64,000 nucleotides of DNA, from positions 1 through 64,000 of the forward strand of contig JAFLRY010000005.1 of assembly GCA_022511205.1 (NCBI GenBank). The letters are read 5' to 3'. Positions 1-7,954 of the stretch are shown here, piece by piece. The translations under genes were made by a program, and so were the position numbers. This DNA comes from Eubacterium sp. (GTDB taxonomy: Bacteria; Bacillota; Clostridia; Oscillospirales; Acutalibacteraceae). The first letter of the stretch is position 1. Each line of letters starts with the position of its first letter. Under the pieces are notes generated by a model that saw only the letters and a list, made by a program, of their open reading frames with translations, ran no database searches and was not told the DNA's origin.

Positions 1-135
1 GTTTATTTCTGTTGCACTTTCCCTAAGGTCACCCTCGGCGGCCGTTAGCCGTTATCCTGCTCTGCGCTGCTCGGACTTTCCTCACGCCCTAAAGATAAAT
101 CTCAAGAGCGCGCAACTGCCCGATCAACTCGCTTA
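1..135 (-). ncRNA. rnpB: RNase P RNA (class A-like), 5' portion only, truncated by the left window edge
   Basis: Reverse complement contains GGGCGTGAGGAAAGTCCGAGC...CAGGATAACGGCTAACGGCCGCCGAGGGTGACC...GGAAAGTGCAACAGAAA, matching the conserved RNase P RNA 5' region (GAGGAAAGUCC and AGUGCAACAGA). The exact 5' end is approximate. Confidence 0.9.
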
Positions 136-284
136 ATCTATTCTAAACTCTAAAATAATGGGTGTCAACAATTTATTTTACAAAAGTAAATAATAAGTAA
201 ATTTTAAAACTTTGCCGTTGAAAACACGGGTAATATATAGTATATTAAAATTCCGCCCAAAAATATGCCCCAAGAGGTGTTAAA

Positions 285-1541
285 ATGGATTACAATGATA
301 AAAATTTCGGCAAAAACGGTCGAAATCGTGACGATAGGGACAGAACTGTTCCGCCTGAGGAAAACTATTACGGCACGAACGGATATGATTTCGTTTTCAA
401 CAAACGCACTCCGGGCCGTGATGTATATAATGAAAACGACTACGACAATTACGATCCCGAAACCTACAACGGCGATTTTGACGACGCTGATCATTACGAC
501 AGCTTCGCTTCGGATACGGACTATTCTTTCAACGACGTTTTCAGCGGAAGAAATTCCGAGAGGAATTACAATCCAGATCAACCGCGAAGAAGCAGACCCG
601 CTCCCAAAAAGAAAAAGAAGAAAAACAAATTTTCCCCGATAATTGCTCTGCTTTCCATTTTGCTGGCGCTCGTTATGCTCATTTCCGTTGCGGGATTTTC
701 GATTTTGGGCAAGATCGGATACGATGAAAAAATTCCAAATTCCTACGTAAATACAAGCGAGCTTTACGCATCGGCGGAGGTTAAAAACATCCTGCTGATC
801 GGCGTTGACGCAAGAGCAGATGAAAGCGGAAATACAAGCCGTTCCGATACAATGCTTCTGATTTCTGTAGACTCGGTAAACAACTGCATCAAGATGACTT
901 CGTTTTTAAGAGACAGTTGGGTATATATCCCATGCATAGACAGAAGCTCAAAGCTGAACGCCTCCTGCAAATTCGGCGGTTACAGTGCGGTGGTAGACAC
1001 CATCGAATACAATTTCGGAATAGATATTGACGGCTACGTTGTTACCGACTTTGAGCTTTTCACCGTTATGGTGGACAGCATCGGCGGCGTTGAGATAGAA
1101 GTCACCGAGGCGGAGGCAAACGAAGTCACCAAGCACAAGGGAACCTACGGCGGAGTCGTGCTGGAAGCCGGAAAAAACAAACTCACCGGCGAGCAGGCGC
1201 TTGCATATTGCCGTATCAGAAAGATAGGCACTGACTGGGGAAGGACTCAGCGCCAGCGCACCGTTATGGAAGCGATCATCAAAAAGGCTCTGCGTGCCGG
1301 CCCGATCACAGCCTTCACCACGCTCGCGAATGCCGCGCCGTATATTGAAACCGATTTGACCAAGTCCGAGCTTATGGCTTTAGGTTTCAAGGCTATCGGC
1401 TGTATTTCAGGCGGATTCAAGCAGGCCTCCTGCCCTTTTGAAGGCACGTGGAATTACGCCAGAAGATCAGGTGCTGACGTTATAGTCCTTAACGTTGATA
1501 AAAACAAAGAAGAATTGAAAAATTTTATTTACGGTGAATAA
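285..1541 (+). CDS. LytR-CpsA-Psr (LCP) family cell-wall ligase with a long disordered N-terminus and one TM segment
   Basis: ILLIGVDARADESGNTSRSDTMLLISVD, SFLRDSWVYIP and RTQRQRTVMEAI motifs are typical of LCP proteins; TM segment at PIIALLSILLALVMLISVAG. Confidence 0.9.
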   Translation: MDYNDKNFGKNGRNRDDRDRTVPPEENYYGTNGYDFVFNKRTPGRDVYNENDYDNYDPETYNGDFDDADHYDSFASDTDYSFNDVFSGRNSERNYNPDQPRRSRPAPKKKKKKNKFSPIIALLSILLALVMLISVAGFSILGKIGYDEKIPNSYVNTSELYASAEVKNILLIGVDARADESGNTSRSDTMLLISVDSVNNCIKMTSFLRDSWVYIPCIDRSSKLNASCKFGGYSAVVDTIEYNFGIDIDGYVVTDFELFTVMVDSIGGVEIEVTEAEANEVTKHKGTYGGVVLEAGKNKLTGEQALAYCRIRKIGTDWGRTQRQRTVMEAIIKKALRAGPITAFTTLANAAPYIETDLTKSELMALGFKAIGCISGGFKQASCPFEGTWNYARRSGADVIVLNVDKNKEELKNFIYGE

Positions 1542-1555
1542 AATAACATGTAAAG

Positions 1556-1592
1556 GCCTTTCGCTTTACAATTGGCGAAGGGCTTTTTTGCG
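1556..1592 (+). terminator. Rho-independent terminator after the LCP gene
   Basis: GCCTTTCGC...GCGAAGGGC followed by TTTTTT. Confidence 0.7.
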
Positions 1593-1695
1593 CCAGTTTT
1601 CTCCAACGAAAGACAAGTTTGCCAAATTATGCTTGTATAATAAACAATTATAGTGTATAATAGCATCGTATATACTCTTGCTCGGTGGTGGAAAA

Positions 1696-2415
1696 ATGCT
1701 CGGAAAATACGTAAGAGTTAGGGTTGTTAGACCCATCGGCTCAACAGACAGCGTAACGGGCTATACTTATCCGCTGAATTACGGAACTGTTTACAACACT
1801 GAAAACCAAGGCGCTTTCATAATGGGGATTCACCATCCCGTAAGTAATTTTGACGGACGAGTTATAGCTGTGCTCAGCGATAAAAAGAACGGAAAATACA
1901 TTTGGATCGTTGCCCCGAAAAGCACACGATTCATTATCAACGATATCCGTGAATATATTGATTTGGAAAAGGATTTTCCAAGCTACAGGATCGAATGCCT
2001 TTACGAAAGCAGCTGCGGCGCAGTTGTCTACAGAGATATCAAGGGCGAGATCAAATATCTGCTTATAAAAAACAGACGTTCCTCCCATTGGGGCTTTCCC
2101 AAAGGTCATATTGAGCAGGGAGAAACGAAAAAAGAAACGGCGGTGCGCGAGGTGCTGGAGGAAACCGGTATCCGCGTTAAGCTGCTGGACGGCTTTGAAT
2201 GCGTTTCAAAATACAAAATTCAAAACAAGATTGAAAAGAACGTTTCTATCTTCGTGGGCACAACTCAGGATACGCACACCTCGATCCAAACGGAAGAGAT
2301 CGAGGACTACATTTGGCTTTCTTACGACAGGGCGCTTAGCCTGCTGAAGTTTGATAACGACAAAAACATAATCACCTCTGCCCACGAATTTTTAAACCAA
2401 AACAATTTCATTTAG
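1696..2415 (+). CDS. NUDIX hydrolase with an N-terminal extension (~90 aa)
   Basis: NUDIX box GHIEQGETKKETAVREVLEETGI. The track start (1678, TTG) is probably too early; ATG at 1696 follows GGTGGTGG. Confidence 0.85.
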   Translation: MLGKYVRVRVVRPIGSTDSVTGYTYPLNYGTVYNTENQGAFIMGIHHPVSNFDGRVIAVLSDKKNGKYIWIVAPKSTRFIINDIREYIDLEKDFPSYRIECLYESSCGAVVYRDIKGEIKYLLIKNRRSSHWGFPKGHIEQGETKKETAVREVLEETGIRVKLLDGFECVSKYKIQNKIEKNVSIFVGTTQDTHTSIQTEEIEDYIWLSYDRALSLLKFDNDKNIITSAHEFLNQNNFI

Positions 2416-2465
2416 GCTGAGCGTCAAATTTACTTTTGATCTGCAAAGCCAAAGGAGAGAACTTT

Positions 2466-2969
2466 ATGCAGGACATCTGCCGCATTATTCAGGAATTTCT
2501 TTCTGCCCATGGAATACCGGACTGGCTCGTTGTTTTCCTGATTTCCCTTTGCCCCATTCTTGAATGCAGGCTCGGAATGTTCACCGGCATCGTATTGCTT
2601 CAGATGAATGTATTTGAAGCCTTCATTATCAGCTTTATAGGTAACATTTTGCCTATCCCCTTTATCCTTCTGCTGATAAACTGGATTTTTGAGATTCTTA
2701 AAAAAGTGCCTGTAATGAAGAACATCGTCTTTTGGCTTGAGGAAAAAACCCTCAAGAAAAAGGATAAGATCGATAAGTACGGCATCTGGGGGCTTCTTTT
2801 CTTCGTGGCGATCCCCCTCCCCGGCACCGGCGGCTGGACGGGAGCGCTTTTAGCTTCCCTGCTTCATCTTGACAGAAAGAAGTCATTCATCGTAATATCC
2901 ATCGGCGTTTTCATTGCCGGTTTGATAATTACGCTTCTTTCAACGATCGTCGGCAACACAGTTTTTTAA
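2466..2969 (+). CDS. Small multi-drug export / COG2426-like integral membrane protein
   Basis: Multi-TM protein with FLISLCPILECRLGMFTGIVLLQMN and PLPGTGGWTGALLASLL motifs; ATG at 2466 preceded by AAAGGAGAG. Confidence 0.7.
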   Translation: MQDICRIIQEFLSAHGIPDWLVVFLISLCPILECRLGMFTGIVLLQMNVFEAFIISFIGNILPIPFILLLINWIFEILKKVPVMKNIVFWLEEKTLKKKDKIDKYGIWGLLFFVAIPLPGTGGWTGALLASLLHLDRKKSFIVISIGVFIAGLIITLLSTIVGNTVF

Positions 2970-3013
2970 TACGAACATTAACATATTGAGAATGAAAAAA
3001 AGAAAGGATAATT

Positions 3014-4747
3014 ATGGGATTTTTAATTACACTGCTTGTTTTGCTGCTGATCGCGCTGGTCGTTTTTGTCTGCTGGTTTATAAACTACAGGAGAAACGGC
3101 AAATGCCCGATCTGCGCCCTTGAGAAAATGGCAATGCCCACCAAGGTCACCATCGATATCGAAAAGGATAACGACTATAATAACGGCGCGGCGGCAACTC
3201 CGCCCATGGGCTGGAGCAGCTGGAACACCTTTAGAAACAATATCAGCGAGGAGCTTATTTTAAGCACCGCCGCCGCTATGAAGCTTTCGGGGCTTCTCGA
3301 CGCGGGCTATAAGTACATCAATATGGACGATTGCTGGCAGAGCTCCATGCGCGATGAAAACGGCAGGATGCAGGGCGATCTCGGAAAATTCCCCTCAGGC
3401 ATTGCCAACACCATCAGCAAGATCAATTTCATGGGTCTTAAGGCAGGTCTTTATTCCTCAAACGGAACGCTCACCTGCGAGGATCTGCCCGCAAGCCTGG
3501 GCAACGAGCTTCTTGACGCAAGAACTATTGCTTCCTGGGGCTGTGAGTATTTCAAATACGATTTCTGCCATTTCAAAAAGATAAGCGGCGACGCTCCCGT
3601 TATCGAAGCGCTTGAAATAAGCAAGCCGGGCAAAACGGCGGAAATTACGCTGCGCCCGAATGACGCAAAATTCAGTGGCAGAGCAAGGGTTGTTAAGATC
3701 AACAAACTTCCCAGCAAACAGGGCATCGGTCTTCTCAACCACGGCGCGGGAACGGCAACGTTTAACGCCACCGTTGATCTCAGCGGCGATTACGTTATCA
3801 CCCTGATTTTCTACAAGAATATGAATCTGCTCCACGAACAGTATTTACAGGTTATCGTTAACGGTGAGCTTCATGAGGTATTCTTCCCGAAAACGAAGGG
3901 CTTCACTCCTACGGGCAGGGCTCAGCTTGTAGTTAATCTCCGCACCGGAAACAACACGATAGAGCTTAAAAACCCGATCCGCACCCTTGCGGACAGCTCC
4001 TATACTCAGTATTCCCGCATGGGCAATGCCCTTAAAAGAGCGGCAAAGGAAGCCGCCATTGAAAACGGCAGAGCTGAAAAGCCAATCGTGTTCTCTATCT
4101 GCGAATGGGGTACTTCGCTTCCGTGGCACTGGGGCGCAAAAGCAGGAAATCTGTGGCGTACCACTCACGATATTTTGCCCTTCTGGAAGAGCATATATTT
4201 TATCTACTGCCGCAATATAGGCCTTTATAAATACGCTAAGCCCGGCGCATGGAATGATCCCGATATGCTTGAGGTTGGAAACGGCAAGCTCACCGCAGAG
4301 GAAAACAAGGCGCATTTCTCACTCTGGTGTATGATGGCATCCCCCCTTATCTTAGGAAACGACATCAGGAAATTCGTTGATGACGATGCGAAACCTGTTG
4401 CAGATGATCCTGTTCTTAAGATAGTTACCAACAAGGACCTCATCGCCATAGATCAGGATACTTTGGGCAAGCCCGCAAAGAGAATACGTAAAGTTGGCGG
4501 CATAGACGTTCTTGCCCGTCCCCTTGCAAACGGAGACGTTGCCCTCTGCCTGTTCAACACCCGCTCAAAACCAAAGGGAATTTCCTTTGATATCAACGAT
4601 CTCGGAAGTGACAGCTATCTTGATTTCAACGCGAATCAGTCTCACTACAACGTTCACGAGCTTTGGAGCAACGAGACCTATTCTGCGAATATAATCTCCG
4701 CTTCCATTGAAAAGCACGGCGTTAAGGTTTACAGAATCAGTAAATAA
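3014..4747 (+). CDS. GH27-type alpha-galactosidase, N-terminally membrane-anchored, with a beta-rich (CBM-like) insertion in the catalytic domain
   Basis: TPPMGWSSWNTF, YKYINMDDCWQ, YFKYDFCHF, FSICEWGTSLPWHWGAKAGNLWRTTHDI and WNDPDMLEVG are GH27 motifs; N-terminal hydrophobic helix LITLLVLLLIALVVFVCWFI. Confidence 0.9.
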   Translation: MGFLITLLVLLLIALVVFVCWFINYRRNGKCPICALEKMAMPTKVTIDIEKDNDYNNGAAATPPMGWSSWNTFRNNISEELILSTAAAMKLSGLLDAGYKYINMDDCWQSSMRDENGRMQGDLGKFPSGIANTISKINFMGLKAGLYSSNGTLTCEDLPASLGNELLDARTIASWGCEYFKYDFCHFKKISGDAPVIEALEISKPGKTAEITLRPNDAKFSGRARVVKINKLPSKQGIGLLNHGAGTATFNATVDLSGDYVITLIFYKNMNLLHEQYLQVIVNGELHEVFFPKTKGFTPTGRAQLVVNLRTGNNTIELKNPIRTLADSSYTQYSRMGNALKRAAKEAAIENGRAEKPIVFSICEWGTSLPWHWGAKAGNLWRTTHDILPFWKSIYFIYCRNIGLYKYAKPGAWNDPDMLEVGNGKLTAEENKAHFSLWCMMASPLILGNDIRKFVDDDAKPVADDPVLKIVTNKDLIAIDQDTLGKPAKRIRKVGGIDVLARPLANGDVALCLFNTRSKPKGISFDINDLGSDSYLDFNANQSHYNVHELWSNETYSANIISASIEKHGVKVYRISK

Positions 4748-4765
4748 GTATTATTAAAGCAAAAG

Positions 4766-4790
4766 CGCACCCAAACGGGTGCGTTTTTTC
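4766..4790 (+). terminator. Rho-independent terminator
   Basis: CGCACCC-AAAC-GGGTGCG-TTTTTT. Confidence 0.85.
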
Positions 4791-4803
4791 ATTTGCAAAA
4801 TAA

Positions 4804-4962
4804 TTATTTCTCAAGATTGTCAAGCGTATATTTGCAACACTGGATAACCAGCTGATTTAACGAAACGCCCTTATCCTGCGACAGTTTTTCAAGCTGTGCA
4901 ATAAGCTCGTTAGGCATACGAAAGGTTTTATTTGAATATTCCGGTTTACTTACTCTGAGCAA
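4804..4962 (-). CDS. Small ribbon-helix-helix (CopG/Arc-like) DNA-binding protein, ~52-54 aa (not in the ORF track)
   Basis: Reading the minus strand gives (MI)LLRVSKPEYSNKTFRMPNELIAQLEKLSQDKGVSLNQLVIQCCKYTLDNLEK*. GAGGTG lies 6 nt before a TTG start at 4962; an ATG at 4968 is also possible. Confidence 0.75.
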   Translation of the reverse strand: MLRVSKPEYSNKTFRMPNELIAQLEKLSQDKGVSLNQLVIQCCKYTLDNLEK

Positions 4963-5127
4963 GATCATCACCTCATATATATTCTATCAAACGGAATTCG
5001 TATAATATACACGGATTATTTACAAAATATTATTTTGCCATTTATATGATTGCTTATTATCTTGTATTTTATCTTATCTTGCAATTTAACATTTGTTATG
5101 CTACAATGCAAGAAAGGAGGAATTTTT

Positions 5128-7602
5128 ATGGATAAAGAAAGAAAGCCCAACAAACAGTTCCTGTCAATCGTTTTGGCAGTTATGATTCTTTTATCATCCC
5201 TGCCATTCGCCGGAGTAACGGCTTTTGCCGATACCTACACCAGCGGAGATTATGTTTACTATTTGTATGAAGACGGTACCGTGTCGATTTCGCAGTACAA
5301 CGGAAACGAAACTAATCTGACTGTTCCGTCAACAATTGACGGTCATACCGTAAGAGGCATAAGTGATCGAGCGTTTGCCAATTGTTTAAGTTTATCAACG
5401 GTTACTATACCAAACGGTATAACGTCTATTTGGCTTGAGGCTTTTTACGGTTGCACTAATCTAAAAAAAGTCACTATACCAAATAGCGTAATCCGAATGG
5501 GTAAACGTGTGTTTTATAATTGCACTGCTTTAACAACTGTAACGATACCAAACAACCTTAACTCAATAAATGACGAGACGTTTTATAATTGCTCAGCTTT
5601 AACGAACATAACTATACCGGATAGTGTAACGAGCATAGGTATAGCAGCATTTTCAGGTTGCAGTAATTTAAAGAGCATTACTTTGCCGAATAGCGTAACG
5701 GACTTAAAAGAAAGTGTATTTTTCGATTGCACGAGCTTAAAGAGTATTGTCTTATCAAACAACATAAAGAGTATACCCGGCAGCACATTTACCGCATGTT
5801 CAGCGTTAACGGATATCACTATACCTGACAGCGTAACGAGGATAGGTAACTGGGCATTTGCTTGGTGTCCAAGCTTAAAAAGTATTGTTATACCGAATAG
5901 TGTAACAAAAATGGGCGAAAACATATTTTGGGATTGTTCGAGCCTAAAAACTGTCACTCTATCAAACAAGGCAGAAATAATAGGCGAAGGAACATTTCGC
6001 TACTGCACGAGTTTATCAAGCATTACTATACCCGATGGCGTAACGAGTATAAATTACACTGCATTTGCTAATTGCGCAAATCTGGAAAGTATTACAATAC
6101 CTAAAAGTGTAACATTCATAGACGGGGCTGTGTTTGTCGACTGTGACAGTTTAAAAACTGTTTATTACTTAGGCAGTGAAGCACAATGGGAGAAAATTGA
6201 AATCTATGATGGAAATGAGCCTTTGGAGAATGCAACGGTATTCTATGATTATGATTCTAAACTATTACCGCCCCCTACGGTCTCATCAGTTACCGCTACC
6301 GCAACGGGTATAAAAATCAATTGGAACGCTATGGCAGGAGCGGAAAAATACAGATTATTATACAAAACTGATGTTAGCGGATGGAAGCAGATCACAGATA
6401 CCTCTTCTACAAGCTATATCTGGACAGGCGCGAAGAGCGGAACAAAATACACATTCACCGTTCGATGCGTAGATAAAGACGGAAAAAAATATACAAGTAA
6501 TTACGATAGCAAAGGAAAGACTATAACCTATATCGCCGCACCGAAACTTTCGTCAGTAACGAATACCGCAACAGGAGTTGAAATATCTTGGGGCAAGGTA
6601 ATAGGTGCAGAGAATTACAGAGTATTCTATAAGACTGGCAACGGCAGTTGGACGAAAGCGGGTGATACCACCTCCACGAGCTATACTTGGACAGGCGCAA
6701 AGAGCGGAACTAAGTACAGCTTCACCGTTCGTTGCGTAAGCAGTGACGGCAAATCATATACAAGCAATTATGATAGTGCAGGCAAGAGCATAACCTACAT
6801 CGCCGCTCCAAAGCTTTCATCAGTATCCAATACCGACGCAGGCGTACAGATCACTTGGGCTAAGTCAGCGGGAGCAGCAAAATATAGAATATTCTACAAA
6901 ACCGGTAATGGAGGCTGGACGAAGATCACTGATACCTCCGCCACAAGTTACACTTGGAAGGGTGCAAAGAGTGGTACGAAGTATACTTTTACAGTTCGTT
7001 GCATAAGCTCTGACGGTAAAACCTACACAAGCAATTTTGACAGCACCGGTAAGAGCATAACTTATGTTGCCGCTCCAAAGCTTTCATCAGTATCCAATAC
7101 CGCCACAGGCGTCAAAATAGCTTGGGGCAAGGTAGCAGGTGCGGCTAAGTACAGAGTATTTTATAAAACAGGAAACAGCGGTTGGAAGAAGCTCACAGAC
7201 ACCACTTCCACAAGCTACACCTGGAAAGGCGCCAAGAGCGGTACGAAATATACATTCACCGTTCGCTGTATCACTAATGACGGAAAGTCATATACAAGCG
7301 CCTATGACAGCAAGGGAAAGAGTATCACGTTCCTTTCCGCTCCGAAAATTTCGTCTTTGACCAAAAATTCAACGGGAATCACAATCAAGTGGGGCAAGGT
7401 AACAGGCGCGGCAAAATACAGAGTATTCTATAAAACTGGTAACGGAAGTTGGCAAAAGCTCACCGATACCACCTCAACGAACTTCACTTGGAAGGGCGGT
7501 AAGAAAGGAACGAAATACACCTTCACTGTTCGTTGTATCAGTAAGGACGGAAAGTCGTACACAAGCAATTTTGATGCTACAGGAAAATCAATAACAAGAT
7601 AA
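5128..7602 (+). CDS. Secreted BspA-like leucine-rich-repeat (LRR_5) protein with five C-terminal fibronectin-III-like repeats
   Basis: AAAGGAGG precedes ATG at 5128 (MDKERKPNKQFLSIVLAVMILLSSLPFAGVTAFA signal peptide); repeated 'TIPDSVTSIG..AFxxCxxLxS' units, then five ~89 aa repeats (PKLSSVSNTATGVKIxWGKVAGAAKYRVFYKTGN...GKSITY). Confidence 0.9.
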   Translation: MDKERKPNKQFLSIVLAVMILLSSLPFAGVTAFADTYTSGDYVYYLYEDGTVSISQYNGNETNLTVPSTIDGHTVRGISDRAFANCLSLSTVTIPNGITSIWLEAFYGCTNLKKVTIPNSVIRMGKRVFYNCTALTTVTIPNNLNSINDETFYNCSALTNITIPDSVTSIGIAAFSGCSNLKSITLPNSVTDLKESVFFDCTSLKSIVLSNNIKSIPGSTFTACSALTDITIPDSVTRIGNWAFAWCPSLKSIVIPNSVTKMGENIFWDCSSLKTVTLSNKAEIIGEGTFRYCTSLSSITIPDGVTSINYTAFANCANLESITIPKSVTFIDGAVFVDCDSLKTVYYLGSEAQWEKIEIYDGNEPLENATVFYDYDSKLLPPPTVSSVTATATGIKINWNAMAGAEKYRLLYKTDVSGWKQITDTSSTSYIWTGAKSGTKYTFTVRCVDKDGKKYTSNYDSKGKTITYIAAPKLSSVTNTATGVEISWGKVIGAENYRVFYKTGNGSWTKAGDTTSTSYTWTGAKSGTKYSFTVRCVSSDGKSYTSNYDSAGKSITYIAAPKLSSVSNTDAGVQITWAKSAGAAKYRIFYKTGNGGWTKITDTSATSYTWKGAKSGTKYTFTVRCISSDGKTYTSNFDSTGKSITYVAAPKLSSVSNTATGVKIAWGKVAGAAKYRVFYKTGNSGWKKLTDTTSTSYTWKGAKSGTKYTFTVRCITNDGKSYTSAYDSKGKSITFLSAPKISSLTKNSTGITIKWGKVTGAAKYRVFYKTGNGSWQKLTDTTSTNFTWKGGKKGTKYTFTVRCISKDGKSYTSNFDATGKSITR
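6271..7599 (+). repeat. Five tandem ~267 bp FN3-encoding repeats
   Basis: Five consecutive translated units sharing YKTxxxxWxKxxDTxSTSYTWxGAKSGTKYTFTVRCxxxDGKxYTSxxDxxGKSIT. Confidence 0.85.
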
Positions 7603-7608
7603 AAAAGT

Positions 7609-7640
7609 GAAACAGGAAGGCAAACCGCTTTCCTGTTTTT
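7609..7640 (+). terminator. Terminator after the LRR/FN3 gene
   Basis: AAACAGGAA...TTCCTGTTT followed by T-rich sequence. Confidence 0.75.
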
Positions 7641-7682
7641 CTTTTCATATTGATTATCCATCAGTTTTTCAATTAAGCGTAC

Positions 7683-7711
7683 TTGATTATTCTATGAGGC
7701 TATGCTATACT
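7683..7711 (+). promoter_or_regulatory. Sigma-A-type promoter for the ABC-F leader
   Basis: TTGATT (7683-7688), 17 nt spacer, TATACT (7706-7711). Confidence 0.6.
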
Positions 7712-7742
7712 GTATCTGCAATAAAAAGAAAGAGGTGAAAAG

Positions 7743-7766
7743 ATGAGCAGCTTTTCTTGCAAATAA
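7743..7766 (+). CDS. Putative 7-aa leader peptide MSSFSCK upstream of the ABC-F gene
   Basis: AGAGGTG RBS then ATG AGC AGC TTT TCT TGC AAA TAA. It overlaps the 5' arm of an antiterminator-sequestering stem. Confidence 0.6.
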   Translation: MSSFSCK

Positions 7767-7892
7767 TATCGGAATAAGCGGTAGCGCCGTATTTTTACGG
7801 GGTTATTGCGCCCATTGCAAGAAAGTTCTCAATCTGTTCACTCATATATAGTGCACTACTCGCGTTTGCGTAGTGGTATAATTATGCTATTT

Positions 7893-7932
7893 AGAGCCGC
7901 AGGAATTGCTTTCTTGCGGCTCTAATTTTTTT
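7893..7932 (+). terminator. Leader (attenuator) terminator before the ABC-F gene
   Basis: AGAGCCGCAGGAA-TTGCT-TTCTTGCGGCTCT hairpin followed by AATTTTTTT, 22 nt before the ABC-F ATG. Confidence 0.85.
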
Positions 7933-7954
7933 GTTTTGAAAGGAAAGATAAATT

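Noticed and set aside
265-642. Alternative-frame ORFs overlapping the LCP gene (204-581 minus, 265-642 plus)
   Set aside because: Inside or across the start of the LCP CDS with no family resemblance; LCP motifs are unambiguous.
5300-7600. Regularly spaced repeats considered as CRISPR
   Set aside because: Repeats are in frame, degenerate, and encode LRR/FN3 units; no ~30 bp identical repeats with unique spacers, and no cas genes.
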